Shown here in pieces: positions 52,552 through 62,031 of a stretch of DNA of 64,000 nucleotides. Both the position numbers and the translations under genes were made by a program. The notes under the pieces were generated by a model. It saw nothing but the letters and a program-made list of their open reading frames with translations, was not told where the DNA came from and made no database searches. Source of the DNA: Calothrix brevissima NIES-22 (GTDB lineage: Bacteria > Cyanobacteriota > Cyanobacteriia > Cyanobacteriales > Nostocaceae); NCBI RefSeq assembly GCF_002367995.1, contig NZ_AP018209.1:1-64000 (forward strand), in the 5' to 3' direction. Within the stretch, counting starts at the first letter, position 1. Every line of letters starts with the position of its first letter.

Positions 52552-53169
52552 ATGTCTGGTGATATTGAAATTTTGTATGTTGATAAATCCAATGATGAAA
52601 GCAATTCTACTGTGCTGGTATTTGCCAAGCCTACAGAATTAAATTCTAACTCCTTTTCACAAGCATGGCAGGTAATTGAAAATATTGGCTATAACAGTTG
52701 GCACAAATTTTTCTACACTAGCAACACTGAAATCCAAGCTCTTTGGGACAATGGCAGAAGTGGAACTTTCCCAATAGAAGCAGTTGTGGGAAAAAACTAC
52801 AGTCTTAAAGAAACTCCTAGTGGCTTTGCTTTAGAAGAAGATGGTACTAGCAGCGCACCTAATCAGTTCAGTGTTACCAATCAAGTTAGCACTCCTGGAG
52901 GGATTTCGGTCGTTGCCTTAAAGGACGGAAAACCAATTGCTATAGCGTATGGGGTTTCTAGAGAAGAAAAAGCAGAGTTTGAGTTTAACTTGCAGCCTAA
53001 AATATATTTTGGGGTAGTTTCACAGCAAAAAGGTGATGTTGTCGATTCAACAGTCATGAGTGAGCTGAAGGAAGTTTCTCTAGAAGGATTGGCAAACGTC
53101 ACGGTGACGATGAAAGGTGATGCAGCTAATGGTTATACATTTGAAGTTTCTGATACAGTTGCTGCTTAA
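52552..53169 (+). CDS. Hypothetical protein
   Basis: The start chosen is the ATG at 52552 (MSGDIEILYVDKSND), giving 205 residues; the longer frame uses the ATG at 52528. No signal or membrane span. The text is strand-rich with alternating polar positions (STVLVFAKPTELN, QPKIYFGVVSQQKGD), suggesting a beta-sandwich. I do not recognise the family. A terminator follows, so it is transcribed alone or with the remnant before it. Confidence 0.6.
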   Translation: MSGDIEILYVDKSNDESNSTVLVFAKPTELNSNSFSQAWQVIENIGYNSWHKFFYTSNTEIQALWDNGRSGTFPIEAVVGKNYSLKETPSGFALEEDGTSSAPNQFSVTNQVSTPGGISVVALKDGKPIAIAYGVSREEKAEFEFNLQPKIYFGVVSQQKGDVVDSTVMSELKEVSLEGLANVTVTMKGDAANGYTFEVSDTVAA

Positions 53170-53197
53170 ACTTTAAAGCAAGTCAATCGAGTGAAAA

Positions 53198-53236
53198 AAG
53201 GGGGGTTTTCAATATAATCCCCCTTCTGTGCTTTTA
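53198..53236 (+). terminator. Rho-independent terminator
   Basis: AAGGGGGG (53198-53205) pairs with CCCCCTT (53219-53225) and a short T-rich stretch follows (CTGTGCTTTT). Confidence 0.6.
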
Positions 53237-53346
53237 GCCTTTATGGTTAGCGATCGCTAATTGCTTTGGGCTTGCGATTATTTGTATTCCTAGATAATAT
53301 CTTCAGTGTTTAATGCTAGGTTTATTTCAATTTATATATAAGCATC

Positions 53347-53799
53347 ATGATTGTCGCCTTTAGCAATCAAAAAGGAGGGGTGGGTAAATCAACTGCTGCT
53401 GTTCACATGGCGTACTGGCTTAGTCAACGCCAAAAAACACTGATGGTTGATGCTGATGCCCAACAAAGTAGTTCAGTCTGGGCTAAGTCTTTGGGTTTGG
53501 CTTACCAAGTAATTCAAGACCCAGAAGATTTGTTTGAAACAATTCCTCAGATGCAAACTCAATATACAGCTTTGGTCATCGATGGGCCAGGTTCGCTATC
53601 TGAAACCACAAAAGCCATACTTGCTCGTTGTGACCTAGCTTTAGTACCTTGTCAATCTTCTGGATTAGATTTACACAGCAGTCATAAAATTTTGCGTTTT
53701 ATTAAACACGCTACGGAATTACGCTCAGGTTATCCCAAAGCTGCTTTGTTTTTAAGTCGAGCCACCAAAGGCACAGTAGTTGAGAGTTATGCCGTTTGA
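53347..53799 (+). pseudogene. parA: Truncated ParA-family ATPase
   Basis: The 150-residue frame starts with a perfect deviant Walker A (FSNQKGGVGKSTAAVHMAYW, about 5-24), the A' motif TLMVDADAQQSS (about 36-47) and a Walker B-like VIDGPGSL (about 77-84). Normal ParA proteins of this class have about 200-210 residues; this one ends at RATKGTVVESYAV just after the KGT-type motif, and the following DNA does not continue the family. No ParB or centromere is seen beside it. Segregation therefore more likely depends on the ParM system. Confidence 0.75.
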
Positions 53800-54445
53800 G
53801 AGATACATATCAAGCGGCTGTAGTGCGAAAAATACTAAAGGTAGTTCATACTTTTTTCGCCCTACAGTAGAATCCTACTATTTGGAGGCTTTTTCTCTGT
53901 AAAGAAAATTTCCTCATGATTACTATTAGGGTCGTATAAGAGCGATCGCACTTTTAGAACTACTCTTATCAGCTCGCATTTTTGAAAATTAGCACCATCG
54001 TTAAGGTGTGCAAAGTACTATTGGCTCCTATCTAACTTATCAAGCGATGTCTATGATGGGCTACGCTTACGCATCTCACAAAACGGGAGCAAATTGCACT
54101 TTTAATTTAACCTATACTGCAAAGCGATCGCACTTCTAATTCAACTTTTACTGTAAATGCAATTGCTTTGGTTTATTACGCACATACAGCGCTTTTGAGA
54201 TAAGTGAGGTACACCAATTTTAGGAATGCTTTTAAAATTTGAATTTGATTCAGTTGCTGTACCTCATAAACATCGAATCTACTGTAATTAATCAAAACTT
54301 AAATTGAATTCACAGTAGATAGATGCCAGTATCCTAAATACTCTAGGCAGATAGTATCGATCGCTTTGATGAGTAATATTAGTGATGCTTTTTGGAAAGC
54401 GCATTTTGCAATCAAAGTCTAACAATACACTTTCCACCATAGTAA
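53800..54445. other. Non-coding region
   Basis: HIP1-like octamers (for example near 53942 and 54124) and scattered short repeats; no gene, RNA or terminator that I would support. Confidence 0.35.
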
Positions 54446-55648
54446 TCAATTCATCAGTTTCAAATCTTCGCGCTTGGTGTTTGAGCCAACCATCTTGATT
54501 AACTGCTGATTGAGGTAGCTTTGTGCTGAAACATAAAGGTTATCCCAAATTACCGGATTGCGGCAGATTTTAGTCCCAATTGTATTCCCAGCTAATTTTT
54601 CTGACACCAAGTATTTCCTGTAATAGTTAGTCCACAGATGTTGCAAAAAATCAAGAGCGAACTCATCAAAAGGAATAATCCAATTGTACTGTTCGTCCAA
54701 AAATATACGGTAGGCAGCAACAATGGGCATAGCAATATCAGCAGGTGCGCTAAACCCAAATGAATATCGGCTATCGGGCAAGAGCGTATTCTTGCGTGGG
54801 TCAATTGAGGCGAGGTCAATGATTCCTTTTTTTCTGGGCTTGGTGATATGTTCCTCAATGGTCTTAAACAATTGTTGTTCAATCCACAATGCTTTTGGCA
54901 GTAGCGGCAGTAATTTCGATAGTCTTTGTCTTTCCGCTTCACTCAATGACGGTGTATTACTGACAGGTGGGTGTTTAGTTCTACTCTTGCTGTCTGGGTT
55001 GTATTTGTTTCTGTCCAGGCAGTTCATCAACTTAATTAAATGGTTGACGTTGCATTGGGGACTTTTAGGCGCACCGCTTTGGTTTTGGTAATAGGCAATG
55101 CGGAATTTTGTTTGTTGGTCACGCTCTAGTTGCGCTAGAAATTGTTTGATGAATTTGTAATCACCCCTGGCGTTTACCTTTGAACGCGCATCTACTGGGG
55201 CAGATGTATTAGATGCTAAGGCGATATCTTTGGCTTCATCCTCGCTTAAGCCAATATGAATAGTAACTTTAACCCTGGCTTTGGAGAGGTCGTACTTGTA
55301 GTCTTTGGCCTGTTGAAAAGCCAAAACCGTATGCCCCCCGTTAATAATGCCATCGCTACCACCTTCAGGTGCCTCAAGGATTTCTAACTCTAGCTGTGTC
55401 TTTTTACTGTTAGGCTTAACCTTATTTGCACATAGCACGATTCCACTATGCCGCTCAAAGAATTTTTCGGGTTCAGTGGTCAATGAGTCGTAGATTTGTC
55501 TGTAAGTGGAACTTTTGCGGTTAGGTTCTCTGATATTTGGCTCTAATGGAAGGTCAGTGGGAAAGGTGTCTACATGGGCGGTAGCGACAATGCAGTTGGA
55601 ATTTGCGTTGAAGTACTGATCTACTTTTAAAGCCCAATTTTTTGGCAT
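54446..55648 (-). CDS. AIPR-family (abortive infection) protein
   Basis: The 400-residue product carries the AIPR family hallmark: FFERHSGIVLCAN (about 63-75) followed by GSDGIINGGHTVLAF (about 97-111) and a helical block with EDEAKDIALASNTSAPVDAR. AIPR proteins are linked to phage resistance in lactococci and occur in defence islands, but the mechanism is not known. It is shorter than the founding members and stands alone, with no restriction or toxin gene beside it. The start at 55648 is an ATG. Confidence 0.75.
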   Translation of the reverse strand: MPKNWALKVDQYFNANSNCIVATAHVDTFPTDLPLEPNIREPNRKSSTYRQIYDSLTTEPEKFFERHSGIVLCANKVKPNSKKTQLELEILEAPEGGSDGIINGGHTVLAFQQAKDYKYDLSKARVKVTIHIGLSEDEAKDIALASNTSAPVDARSKVNARGDYKFIKQFLAQLERDQQTKFRIAYYQNQSGAPKSPQCNVNHLIKLMNCLDRNKYNPDSKSRTKHPPVSNTPSLSEAERQRLSKLLPLLPKALWIEQQLFKTIEEHITKPRKKGIIDLASIDPRKNTLLPDSRYSFGFSAPADIAMPIVAAYRIFLDEQYNWIIPFDEFALDFLQHLWTNYYRKYLVSEKLAGNTIGTKICRNPVIWDNLYVSAQSYLNQQLIKMVGSNTKREDLKLMN

Positions 55649-55887
55649 AGTTTTTCTAATGTAAGGAGTGCAGCTTCTTCAAAGAAGAATACAAAATTCA
55701 AAGTAGTTATGAAAGCGATCGCCACAACCCGTTAACTCCCATCCACTAAGATTTTGGGTCATCCAATTTAACTGACGCTACGCTGGGAGTGGCGTGATGC
55801 TTTGATGGGTTGTGACTTTCGGTAGTAGTTGTTGTATGATTCTGCGATAGTAATTTCTTTATTTACCGAATTCGTGAATTTTTGTGT

Positions 55888-56289
55888 ATGTCCCGTCTCA
55901 ATCCAGACATGGTTCGCCAGTATCTACAAGAAATTAGCCGTTTTCCCTTATTGAGTGCCGAACAGGAAATTGCCTATAGCAGACAGATACAGCAGATGAT
56001 AGCTATTGAGCAAGCCACAAGTGCGCTCAAGCAAAAGCTGCATCGAGAACCGATGAGGGCTGAATTGGCGGCGGATGTGGGCAAAGATGAAACAGAATTA
56101 AACAGGATTCAACAGCTAGGTCAACGAGCTAAACAGAAGATGGTGACATCGAACCTGCGGTTGGTGGTTTCGATTGCGAAAAAATATCAGTGGAGTAAAT
56201 TAGAATTGCTGGATTTGCTTCAAGAAAAGGAGTCAGAAGACAGAATTCAGAATTCAGAATACTCTACCCATAAAGGGATAGAGTTTTAA
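55888..56289 (+). pseudogene. Truncated group 2 sigma factor
   Basis: From the ATG at 55888 the frame matches sigma region 1.2 (DMVRQYLQEISRFPLLSAEQ), an inserted helical part and the start of region 2.1 (KMVTSNLRLVVSIAKKYQ). At LLDLLQE the match breaks off at about 56227 into repeat DNA, and regions 2.4 to 4.2, needed for promoter recognition, are missing. So the product cannot act as a sigma factor. The break is at the edge of a dispersed hairpin repeat, which suggests insertion and deletion there. Confidence 0.8.
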
Positions 56290-56408
56290 TTATTGTTGAA
56301 TATTTAATACTAGTTTCGCCCACTAGGGGCAAGGTTTTAAACCAATATTCATCCACCAGTCGCACAGAATTCATACTGAATTCTGACTCCTGATTTCTGA
56401 ATTCTGCT
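56228..56408. repeat. Dispersed hairpin element (copy 2)
   Basis: It contains ACTCTACCCATAAAGGGATA as at 21979, and CGCCCACTAGGGGCAAGG like the second hairpin there, in the other order. Inverted GGAGTCAGAA and TTCTGACTCC words bound it. The truncated sigma gene ends in it. Confidence 0.6.
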
Positions 56409-56452
56409 ATATAAAAGTCATCCAAGAAAATAGTAGCAAGGTATGAGGTTAA

Positions 56453-57028
56453 ATGCCGATAAAATACGTGAATATAAAAGAACAGATATATTATCTTCAT
56501 CAAGGGATGACCAAAACTGGTAAACCAAAGTATTTCTTTTCTATGAAAAATGAAGGGCATGTAGTTGAAGCTATGCCTAAAGGCTATGAAATCTATGAAA
56601 ATCCTAACGCTCAGGTTTTTCTCAGAAAGGTTCAACCTAAAATTATTAGTGATGAAGAAAGGTCAACTGTAGAAGAAGGAATAAAAAAGTTTTCTAATTT
56701 AGAATCCTACCAAATAGATATAAAAAAAGAGACTATTACTGTATATACAGCAGATCAAGACGTTAATCTGCTATCAGAACTGCTAAACTTTAGTTTAATA
56801 GATAAATTGCGAGAAGCACAAACTAGACTTAAGAAGTCAATCTCTTATTCGCCCATGCTTCGGTTTATTTTGATTGATGAACAGAAGCGGAGATTTATCA
56901 CCCAAAGATATTGTTTTTTAGGAAGAATTGATGACTGGATTGACATAGGGAATCAAGGCACTCTTCAGGAGCTTGTCAAAAATTATGTAAAACATTTAGG
57001 ACAAGAGTCGTTTTTTGAACTCCATTAA
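56453..57028 (+). CDS. Hypothetical protein
   Basis: The 191-residue product has an N-terminal part (MPIKYVNIKEQIYYLHQGMT, then TGKPKYFFSMKNEG) like a small beta domain that recurs in bacterial hypotheticals, and a helical second half. The last third (about 125-191) is polar with LRFILIDEQKRRFITQRY. No signal, membrane span or catalytic motif is visible. The ATG at 56453 follows a GGTATGAGG stretch that may serve as a weak ribosome site. Confidence 0.55.
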   Translation: MPIKYVNIKEQIYYLHQGMTKTGKPKYFFSMKNEGHVVEAMPKGYEIYENPNAQVFLRKVQPKIISDEERSTVEEGIKKFSNLESYQIDIKKETITVYTADQDVNLLSELLNFSLIDKLREAQTRLKKSISYSPMLRFILIDEQKRRFITQRYCFLGRIDDWIDIGNQGTLQELVKNYVKHLGQESFFELH

Positions 57029-57243
57029 GGAATATTTCACAAAATCTAAAATAGGTTCTAAAATCGCCAGCTATAATGTAGCTTTTGAGAAATTGCCTAA
57101 AACAGGAAACTGCAAGCGTACTATTCAAATCTACTTCAAGTTTTGATATAGGTACTTGAAACTTCTAACAGAGCGGTTAAGATTCAAGAAGTTGTTGGGT
57201 AAATTCAAATCCAACTCAATCTAGTCCCTATTTACTATAGACA

Positions 57244-57495
57244 ATGCCAAGCAAGGTAATCAACGTTAAAGAATATACAGTTCGAGCGCATCAACGTGAG
57301 ATTCACACTCGGATTTTTAACTTTGTGTGTAAGCAATGCGAACAACCAACGCAGCGTGAAACTTATGGGCCACGACCACTCTACTGTGAAAGATGCCGTG
57401 CGCCACAACCACCGAAGAAATCTTCCGCGCCTCCCAAGAAGAAAGCACTACCAAGACCCATGACTTATAAAAGTGATGTAGATATAACGAAATAA
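57244..57495 (+). CDS. Small zinc-ribbon-like protein
   Basis: The 83-residue product has [20 protein letters not shown] and then ERCR, so two CxxC pairs about 15 residues apart. A basic, proline- and lysine-rich tail follows ([16 protein letters not shown]). This combination suggests nucleic-acid binding. No family name is known to me; the gene stands alone. Confidence 0.6.
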   Translation: MPSKVINVKEYTVRAHQREIHTRIFNFVCKQCEQPTQRETYGPRPLYCERCRAPQPPKKSSAPPKKKALPRPMTYKSDVDITK

Positions 57496-57683
57496 TCTCT
57501 TGTAATTTCAGCACAAAAGGTGCTTTTTAACTAATTGTTTGAGAAGCATGTTAGTTGTGTTGGAAATACAAAAAAAACTTACATTTTTAGATAAAGTTTG
57601 TGTGACCATTTATTTGAGACAAATTTTACACCTGAATACACAAATAATTTCCCCCAATAAAAGCGAATTCTATAGGAAAAACG

Positions 57684-58505
57684 ATGATTTACCATACTTA
57701 TATTCCGCGATCGCCTTTATCTAAGTTCGTCAAATTTTTGTGGTCGAGTGAGGGCGATAACTTACCTTCATCACGGGTAAAGTTGCTACCGATTGGCTCA
57801 ATGGAATTACTGATAAATCTCCGGGAGAATACAATACCTCTGTACGATAGTAACACTGGGGAACAATGCGGTAGTACAAGCAGCATGAGAATCATGGGAA
57901 TCCATTCTCAAAGCTTGATAATTGACAATCACAGCCAGATATCTGTGATGGGCGTGCGTTTCCAAGCTGGTGGTAGTGTCCCATTTTTTCAGCTTCCCAT
58001 TAAAGAATTACATAATCGGGTAATCTCGCTCAATGAATTATGGAGCGCTCGCGCTAACGAATTGCGAGAAAAGTTGCTCAAAGTTTCCCAATTAGAAACT
58101 CGTTTCCGCATCTTGGAGCATTATCTCCTAACTATGGTGCAATCATCCCCACAACATCCAGTCGTTGATTTTGCATTAGATAAATTTGCAAATTTACATC
58201 CACCCACAGTTAGAGAAATTACAAACCAAATTGGTATTAGCCCCCGTTATTTTGGACAGTTATTCAGCAACTGTGTGGGATTAACACCCAAGTTATTTTG
58301 TCGCATTCAACGTTTGCGAAGAGTTCTTTGTCTATTAGCCGGGAAAACACATACCGATACCGATTGGACTGATATTGCTTTCACTTGCGGTTACTTTGAC
58401 CAAGCACATTTTATTCACGACTTTCGCAGTTTAGCTCTTTGCACTCCTAGTGAGTATATCAAACACCGAGGTCTTCATCCCTGCCATATTGTATTACCCG
58501 ATTAA
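57684..58505 (+). CDS. AraC-family transcriptional regulator
   Basis: The 273-residue protein has an N-terminal sensor-type domain (about 1-160, with LLPIGSMELLINLREN) and a C-terminal AraC double HTH (about 175-265). HTH1 reads REITNQIGISPRYFGQLF and HTH2 DIAFTCGYFDQAHFIHDFR, followed by CTPSEYI. The next gene downstream (58581) has the same direction and is 75 bp away, and may be its target. Effector is unknown. Confidence 0.88.
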   Translation: MIYHTYIPRSPLSKFVKFLWSSEGDNLPSSRVKLLPIGSMELLINLRENTIPLYDSNTGEQCGSTSSMRIMGIHSQSLIIDNHSQISVMGVRFQAGGSVPFFQLPIKELHNRVISLNELWSARANELREKLLKVSQLETRFRILEHYLLTMVQSSPQHPVVDFALDKFANLHPPTVREITNQIGISPRYFGQLFSNCVGLTPKLFCRIQRLRRVLCLLAGKTHTDTDWTDIAFTCGYFDQAHFIHDFRSLALCTPSEYIKHRGLHPCHIVLPD

Positions 58506-58580
58506 GGTCATTTTTTTACAATACCTCCTATCTTTTCTCTGCCAAAATTAAGATGCAGCAGAATTGGGAGATTGCAATAA

Positions 58581-59111
58581 ATGGAATTATTAACAGAATT
58601 TGTATCAGCCAACCAAAAAACCGATATTTTTACAATTGGTCAATATATTGAAGCCCACATAAATATCAATTGGGAAACCGTAATCCAAAAACATAATGAT
58701 AAATTATTGCGTGCATTTACCAAAGCGGGAGATATGGCTTATGGAGCTTATTTAAATTTCCTGTTTCGCCCCATTCATCTGCAGCTAAAACAGGTTGGTT
58801 TATATCCAAACCCAAGGTTTCCTGGTGATTTCAGTATATCTAGAGAATGGGGTAATCTTGAACAAACAAATCAACAGCGTTGGATGTGGAGTATTATCAA
58901 ATCAATAGAAGGAGATTCGCTAGGAACAATTGTCACCATTACTTTTCACGACCACAACCAGTTTCGCATCCCCCAACAGCCCGGAATTATCGCTTTAGCC
59001 CAAACAGATACAGATGCTGTTGTAGAAATGCTTTCGCAGTTTTCTACTGATTTCAAGAATGCACGCGAATTCAAGATTGAATATGCAGAATATTTGCAAA
59101 GTCAAAATTGA
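58581..59111 (+). CDS. Hypothetical protein downstream of AraC regulator
   Basis: The 176-residue product is soluble, with TRP/PHE-rich text such as FPGDFSISREWGNLEQ and RWMWSIIKSIEGDSLG and a helical end. I do not recognise a family. The start ATG at 58581 has GGGAG about 12 bp upstream. It is likely cotranscribed with the AraC gene. Confidence 0.55.
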   Translation: MELLTEFVSANQKTDIFTIGQYIEAHININWETVIQKHNDKLLRAFTKAGDMAYGAYLNFLFRPIHLQLKQVGLYPNPRFPGDFSISREWGNLEQTNQQRWMWSIIKSIEGDSLGTIVTITFHDHNQFRIPQQPGIIALAQTDTDAVVEMLSQFSTDFKNAREFKIEYAEYLQSQN

Positions 59112-59172
59112 ATTTCTCAAAAACTCGCGTAACGCCCGAATTAATAATATTAAAAGAGAATTATCCGCCATG

Positions 59173-60288
59173 TTATTCAGGACTACAGATAAATCCTGTC
59201 TCTTTAAGCAGTCGCTCTAGTTCTGCGTGCGGAAATTTCGTGTCCTTGTTTTTGTTATCCCACATCGCAGAAAAAAAATTTTGCATCAGCGTAATGATGC
59301 TACGGTATTTAACAATGCTGGCAACATAAAAATCATTTAACTTGATATCGCCGTCAGCATATATTTGTTCGATATTGTCAAGTAATATTGACCGCTGTTC
59401 ATAAGGTTTTAAAGTTTCTTTGATGCTATATTTTTCTCTAATTCTGCGTTGGTCATTTTCTGAACATGAATCATAAGGTGCGCGAATTAAGTGACCCAGA
59501 TTCCTCAGAACTTCGCCATAATCGTAAAATTTGTTCTGCTCAAAAAAAGATTGTTCTTCTGTTGTTAACCCAAAACTTTTGTCCAGTACCAAGCCAAAAT
59601 CGCTCAAATAAATCTGCTCGCCGTCAGTGAGAATATTACGAAAATGTGCGTCAAAGTGAATGATTCCCTTCATCCTCAAAAAGTCAATCGTTGTGCATAA
59701 CTCATCCAAGGGTTGCTGAAGTTTGTCCGGGTTTAAGAGTAGCCATGTTTCCAAAATATGGGGAATGTATTCTAGTAAGAGAACTAATTCATAGTTGGCA
59801 TTTGCTCTATCTAATAAATATTTCCCCGCATTCTCACTATTACCCCAATATTCTATGTAACTTTTGTAATGCTCTCTATCTACATCAGCACGCTGCCCAG
59901 AAAAGGGAATAATCCGATAATGGTACATTAGGGGAAAAGTCGCAATTTCACCTGCTAATACCCAGTTAGTTGTCTTGATATGGGTTACGAGTTCTCGAAA
60001 AACTCCAAAACCAGTGGAACCTAAGCCGTAATTACAGTAAGTCGGCAAGTTATAGAGGTTTTTGGTAGAAAAGAGGTTGTCAAATTCAATATCCGTCACA
60101 GGAACAAGTTTCACAAAAACCTGGGATTCTCCCAGAGTGATGGTGTAATTTCTCCCCCAACCTGTACTTGAATCATTCGACTCACTATTGTCAAACAAAG
60201 AAAGCAATTGTGCATTATCTAACTGAGCAATTTGTGAACTGAGGTGGAAGTATTTCTTTTTTCTAATTTCTATAGGATTATGAGCCAT
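59173..60288 (-). CDS. Protein-kinase-fold protein
   Basis: The 371-residue protein shows kinase-fold elements: a probable ATP lysine K60 (VFVKLVP), a catalytic loop HFDAHFRN (211-218, H-x-D-x-x-x-x-N) and DFG (230-232). A glycine-rich loop is weak (STGWGRN at about 41-47). There is no second domain and no membrane span. It may phosphorylate a protein or a small molecule, as antibiotic or lipopolysaccharide kinases do. The C-terminal third is helical. It converges on the preceding gene; no partner is obvious. Confidence 0.7.
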   Translation of the reverse strand: MAHNPIEIRKKKYFHLSSQIAQLDNAQLLSLFDNSESNDSSTGWGRNYTITLGESQVFVKLVPVTDIEFDNLFSTKNLYNLPTYCNYGLGSTGFGVFRELVTHIKTTNWVLAGEIATFPLMYHYRIIPFSGQRADVDREHYKSYIEYWGNSENAGKYLLDRANANYELVLLLEYIPHILETWLLLNPDKLQQPLDELCTTIDFLRMKGIIHFDAHFRNILTDGEQIYLSDFGLVLDKSFGLTTEEQSFFEQNKFYDYGEVLRNLGHLIRAPYDSCSENDQRRIREKYSIKETLKPYEQRSILLDNIEQIYADGDIKLNDFYVASIVKYRSIITLMQNFFSAMWDNKNKDTKFPHAELERLLKETGFICSPE

Positions 60289-60562
60289 TTTCCTGGGTCT
60301 AGCTACAGCGCATTGAGTGTCAGCAGGCTAATGTTTCCTCGCTGGAAAATACTGTTAACAGGCGATCGCTATTTTTGCTGACTTAATCAAGACTGGGAAA
60401 TTCATCATAATCAGGCGATCGTGCTTATTAATATATGTAAACTGGTAGTATACTCAAGTTCTCCTAGGAGAATACTTTAATATAGCAAGATAACAGGGTG
60501 TAAATGGATGATACTTGGTGAAGTATTGTATCCATAAGCTACCAAAGTACAGTAGGTAGACT

Positions 60563-61822
60563 ATGAAACAAAATTTACTAGTAACAACAACAGTAGTTGC
60601 CCTGACGACGTTAGTAATGACAGCAGCTTTGACTCCTGTTTCTCAAAGCTTAGGTCAACAGTCACAAGGCGCTTTTAAACAATCACCAACACAAGTGGTT
60701 GATGAAGTTTGGCAAATTGTGCAACGGCAATATTTTGATCCCACTTTTAACGGGGCTGACTGGCAAGCTGTACGCCAACAGTATGTAAATCGTTCCTATA
60801 GTTCTTCTGAAGATGCATATAAAGCAATTCGTCAGATGCTTGCGAAGCTAGGCGATCGCTTTACGCGATTTATGAGCCCTGAAGAATTCAAAGCGATGCA
60901 GGTAAACTCAGAAAATGCCGCCATTGGATTAAATGTGAGGGCTAGCGAAAAAACTCAGGAACTAGAAGTTATCAGTCCTATCGAAGATACACCTGCTTAC
61001 AAAGCGGGGATTTTATCTGGGGACGTGTTAGTTAAAATTGACGGTCAAAGTACTCAAGGGCTAAGTGTTAGCACTGCTGTCGGTCGGCTACGAGGTAAAG
61101 TAAATACACCCGTAGTTTTAACTATCAGGCGAGGTCAAAAGCCGTTAGAATTCAAAATTGTCAGAGAAAAAATCGAATTCCGTCCAGTCAGCTATCAAGT
61201 AGAAAAAACTGGCAAAAGCAACATTGGCTATATTCGCCTGAAACAATTTAGCGCTACTGCTGGCCAAGAAATGAATCAAGCCATCAAAGATTTAGAAAGC
61301 AAACAGGTGGCTGGTTATATTCTAGATTTACGCTCTAATCCAGGGGGCTTACTGTTCTCTAGCGTGGATATTGCCCGGATGTGGCTCAATAAGGGTACGA
61401 TTGTTTCAACTGTTGACCGTCAGGGTGAAATGGCGCGTGAACAGGCAAATGGACGAGCTTTAACAAATAAACCCTTGGTAATTATTGTCAATGAAGGTAC
61501 AGCTAGTGGAGCGGAAATTCTCACCGCAGCACTGCATGAAAATGATCGAGCTATTTTGCTAGGTGTCAAGACCATTGGCTACAACACAATTCAATCAGTA
61601 CGATCTCTTGCTGATGGTTCGGGTATAGCCGTAACTGTAGCAAAGTGGCGTACCCCTAAAGGACAAGATATTTATAACTTAGGAATTGTCCCTGATGTGG
61701 TTGTGAATTTAACGCCAGATCAACAGCAAGCAATGATTCAAAAGCGTTCATTTGGGACAATGTCAGATCCTCAATTCTCCCAAGCTGTGGAGAAACTTAC
61801 CCAGCTAATACAAAAAGAATAG
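60563..61822 (+). CDS. S41 family C-terminal processing protease (CtpA-like)
   Basis: The 419-residue protein is exported (signal segment about 5-33). It has an N-terminal helical part, a PDZ domain (about 110-200, with AGILSGDVLVKIDGQS) and the S41 core with YILDLRSNPGG (about 252-262), the serine in NEGTASGAE (about 311-319) and the lysine in LLGVKTIGY (about 333-341). CtpA enzymes cut C-terminal tails, for example of photosystem II D1. The usual K-T-F-G-K-G text is KTIGYNT, so it is a divergent paralogue. The promoter region lies in the 270 bp upstream. Confidence 0.88.
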   Translation: MKQNLLVTTTVVALTTLVMTAALTPVSQSLGQQSQGAFKQSPTQVVDEVWQIVQRQYFDPTFNGADWQAVRQQYVNRSYSSSEDAYKAIRQMLAKLGDRFTRFMSPEEFKAMQVNSENAAIGLNVRASEKTQELEVISPIEDTPAYKAGILSGDVLVKIDGQSTQGLSVSTAVGRLRGKVNTPVVLTIRRGQKPLEFKIVREKIEFRPVSYQVEKTGKSNIGYIRLKQFSATAGQEMNQAIKDLESKQVAGYILDLRSNPGGLLFSSVDIARMWLNKGTIVSTVDRQGEMAREQANGRALTNKPLVIIVNEGTASGAEILTAALHENDRAILLGVKTIGYNTIQSVRSLADGSGIAVTVAKWRTPKGQDIYNLGIVPDVVVNLTPDQQQAMIQKRSFGTMSDPQFSQAVEKLTQLIQKE

Positions 61823-62031
61823 TCGTAAAAGGTAGCAAAAAGTAAATATTTATACGCAGTTGTGTCAACTAGTTTAGTATTGCTAAAACTCAGGATGAGT
61901 GCGATCGCCCTACTTCTGGCAACATGAAAGCAGGGCTGATTATATGCCTCAAGTCCTCGATAGGATGTAATGTCGCCACCAAGAACTTGAAACCATTTAT
62001 TCGCTATCTTTTGTTCACCAGCATACGCCCA

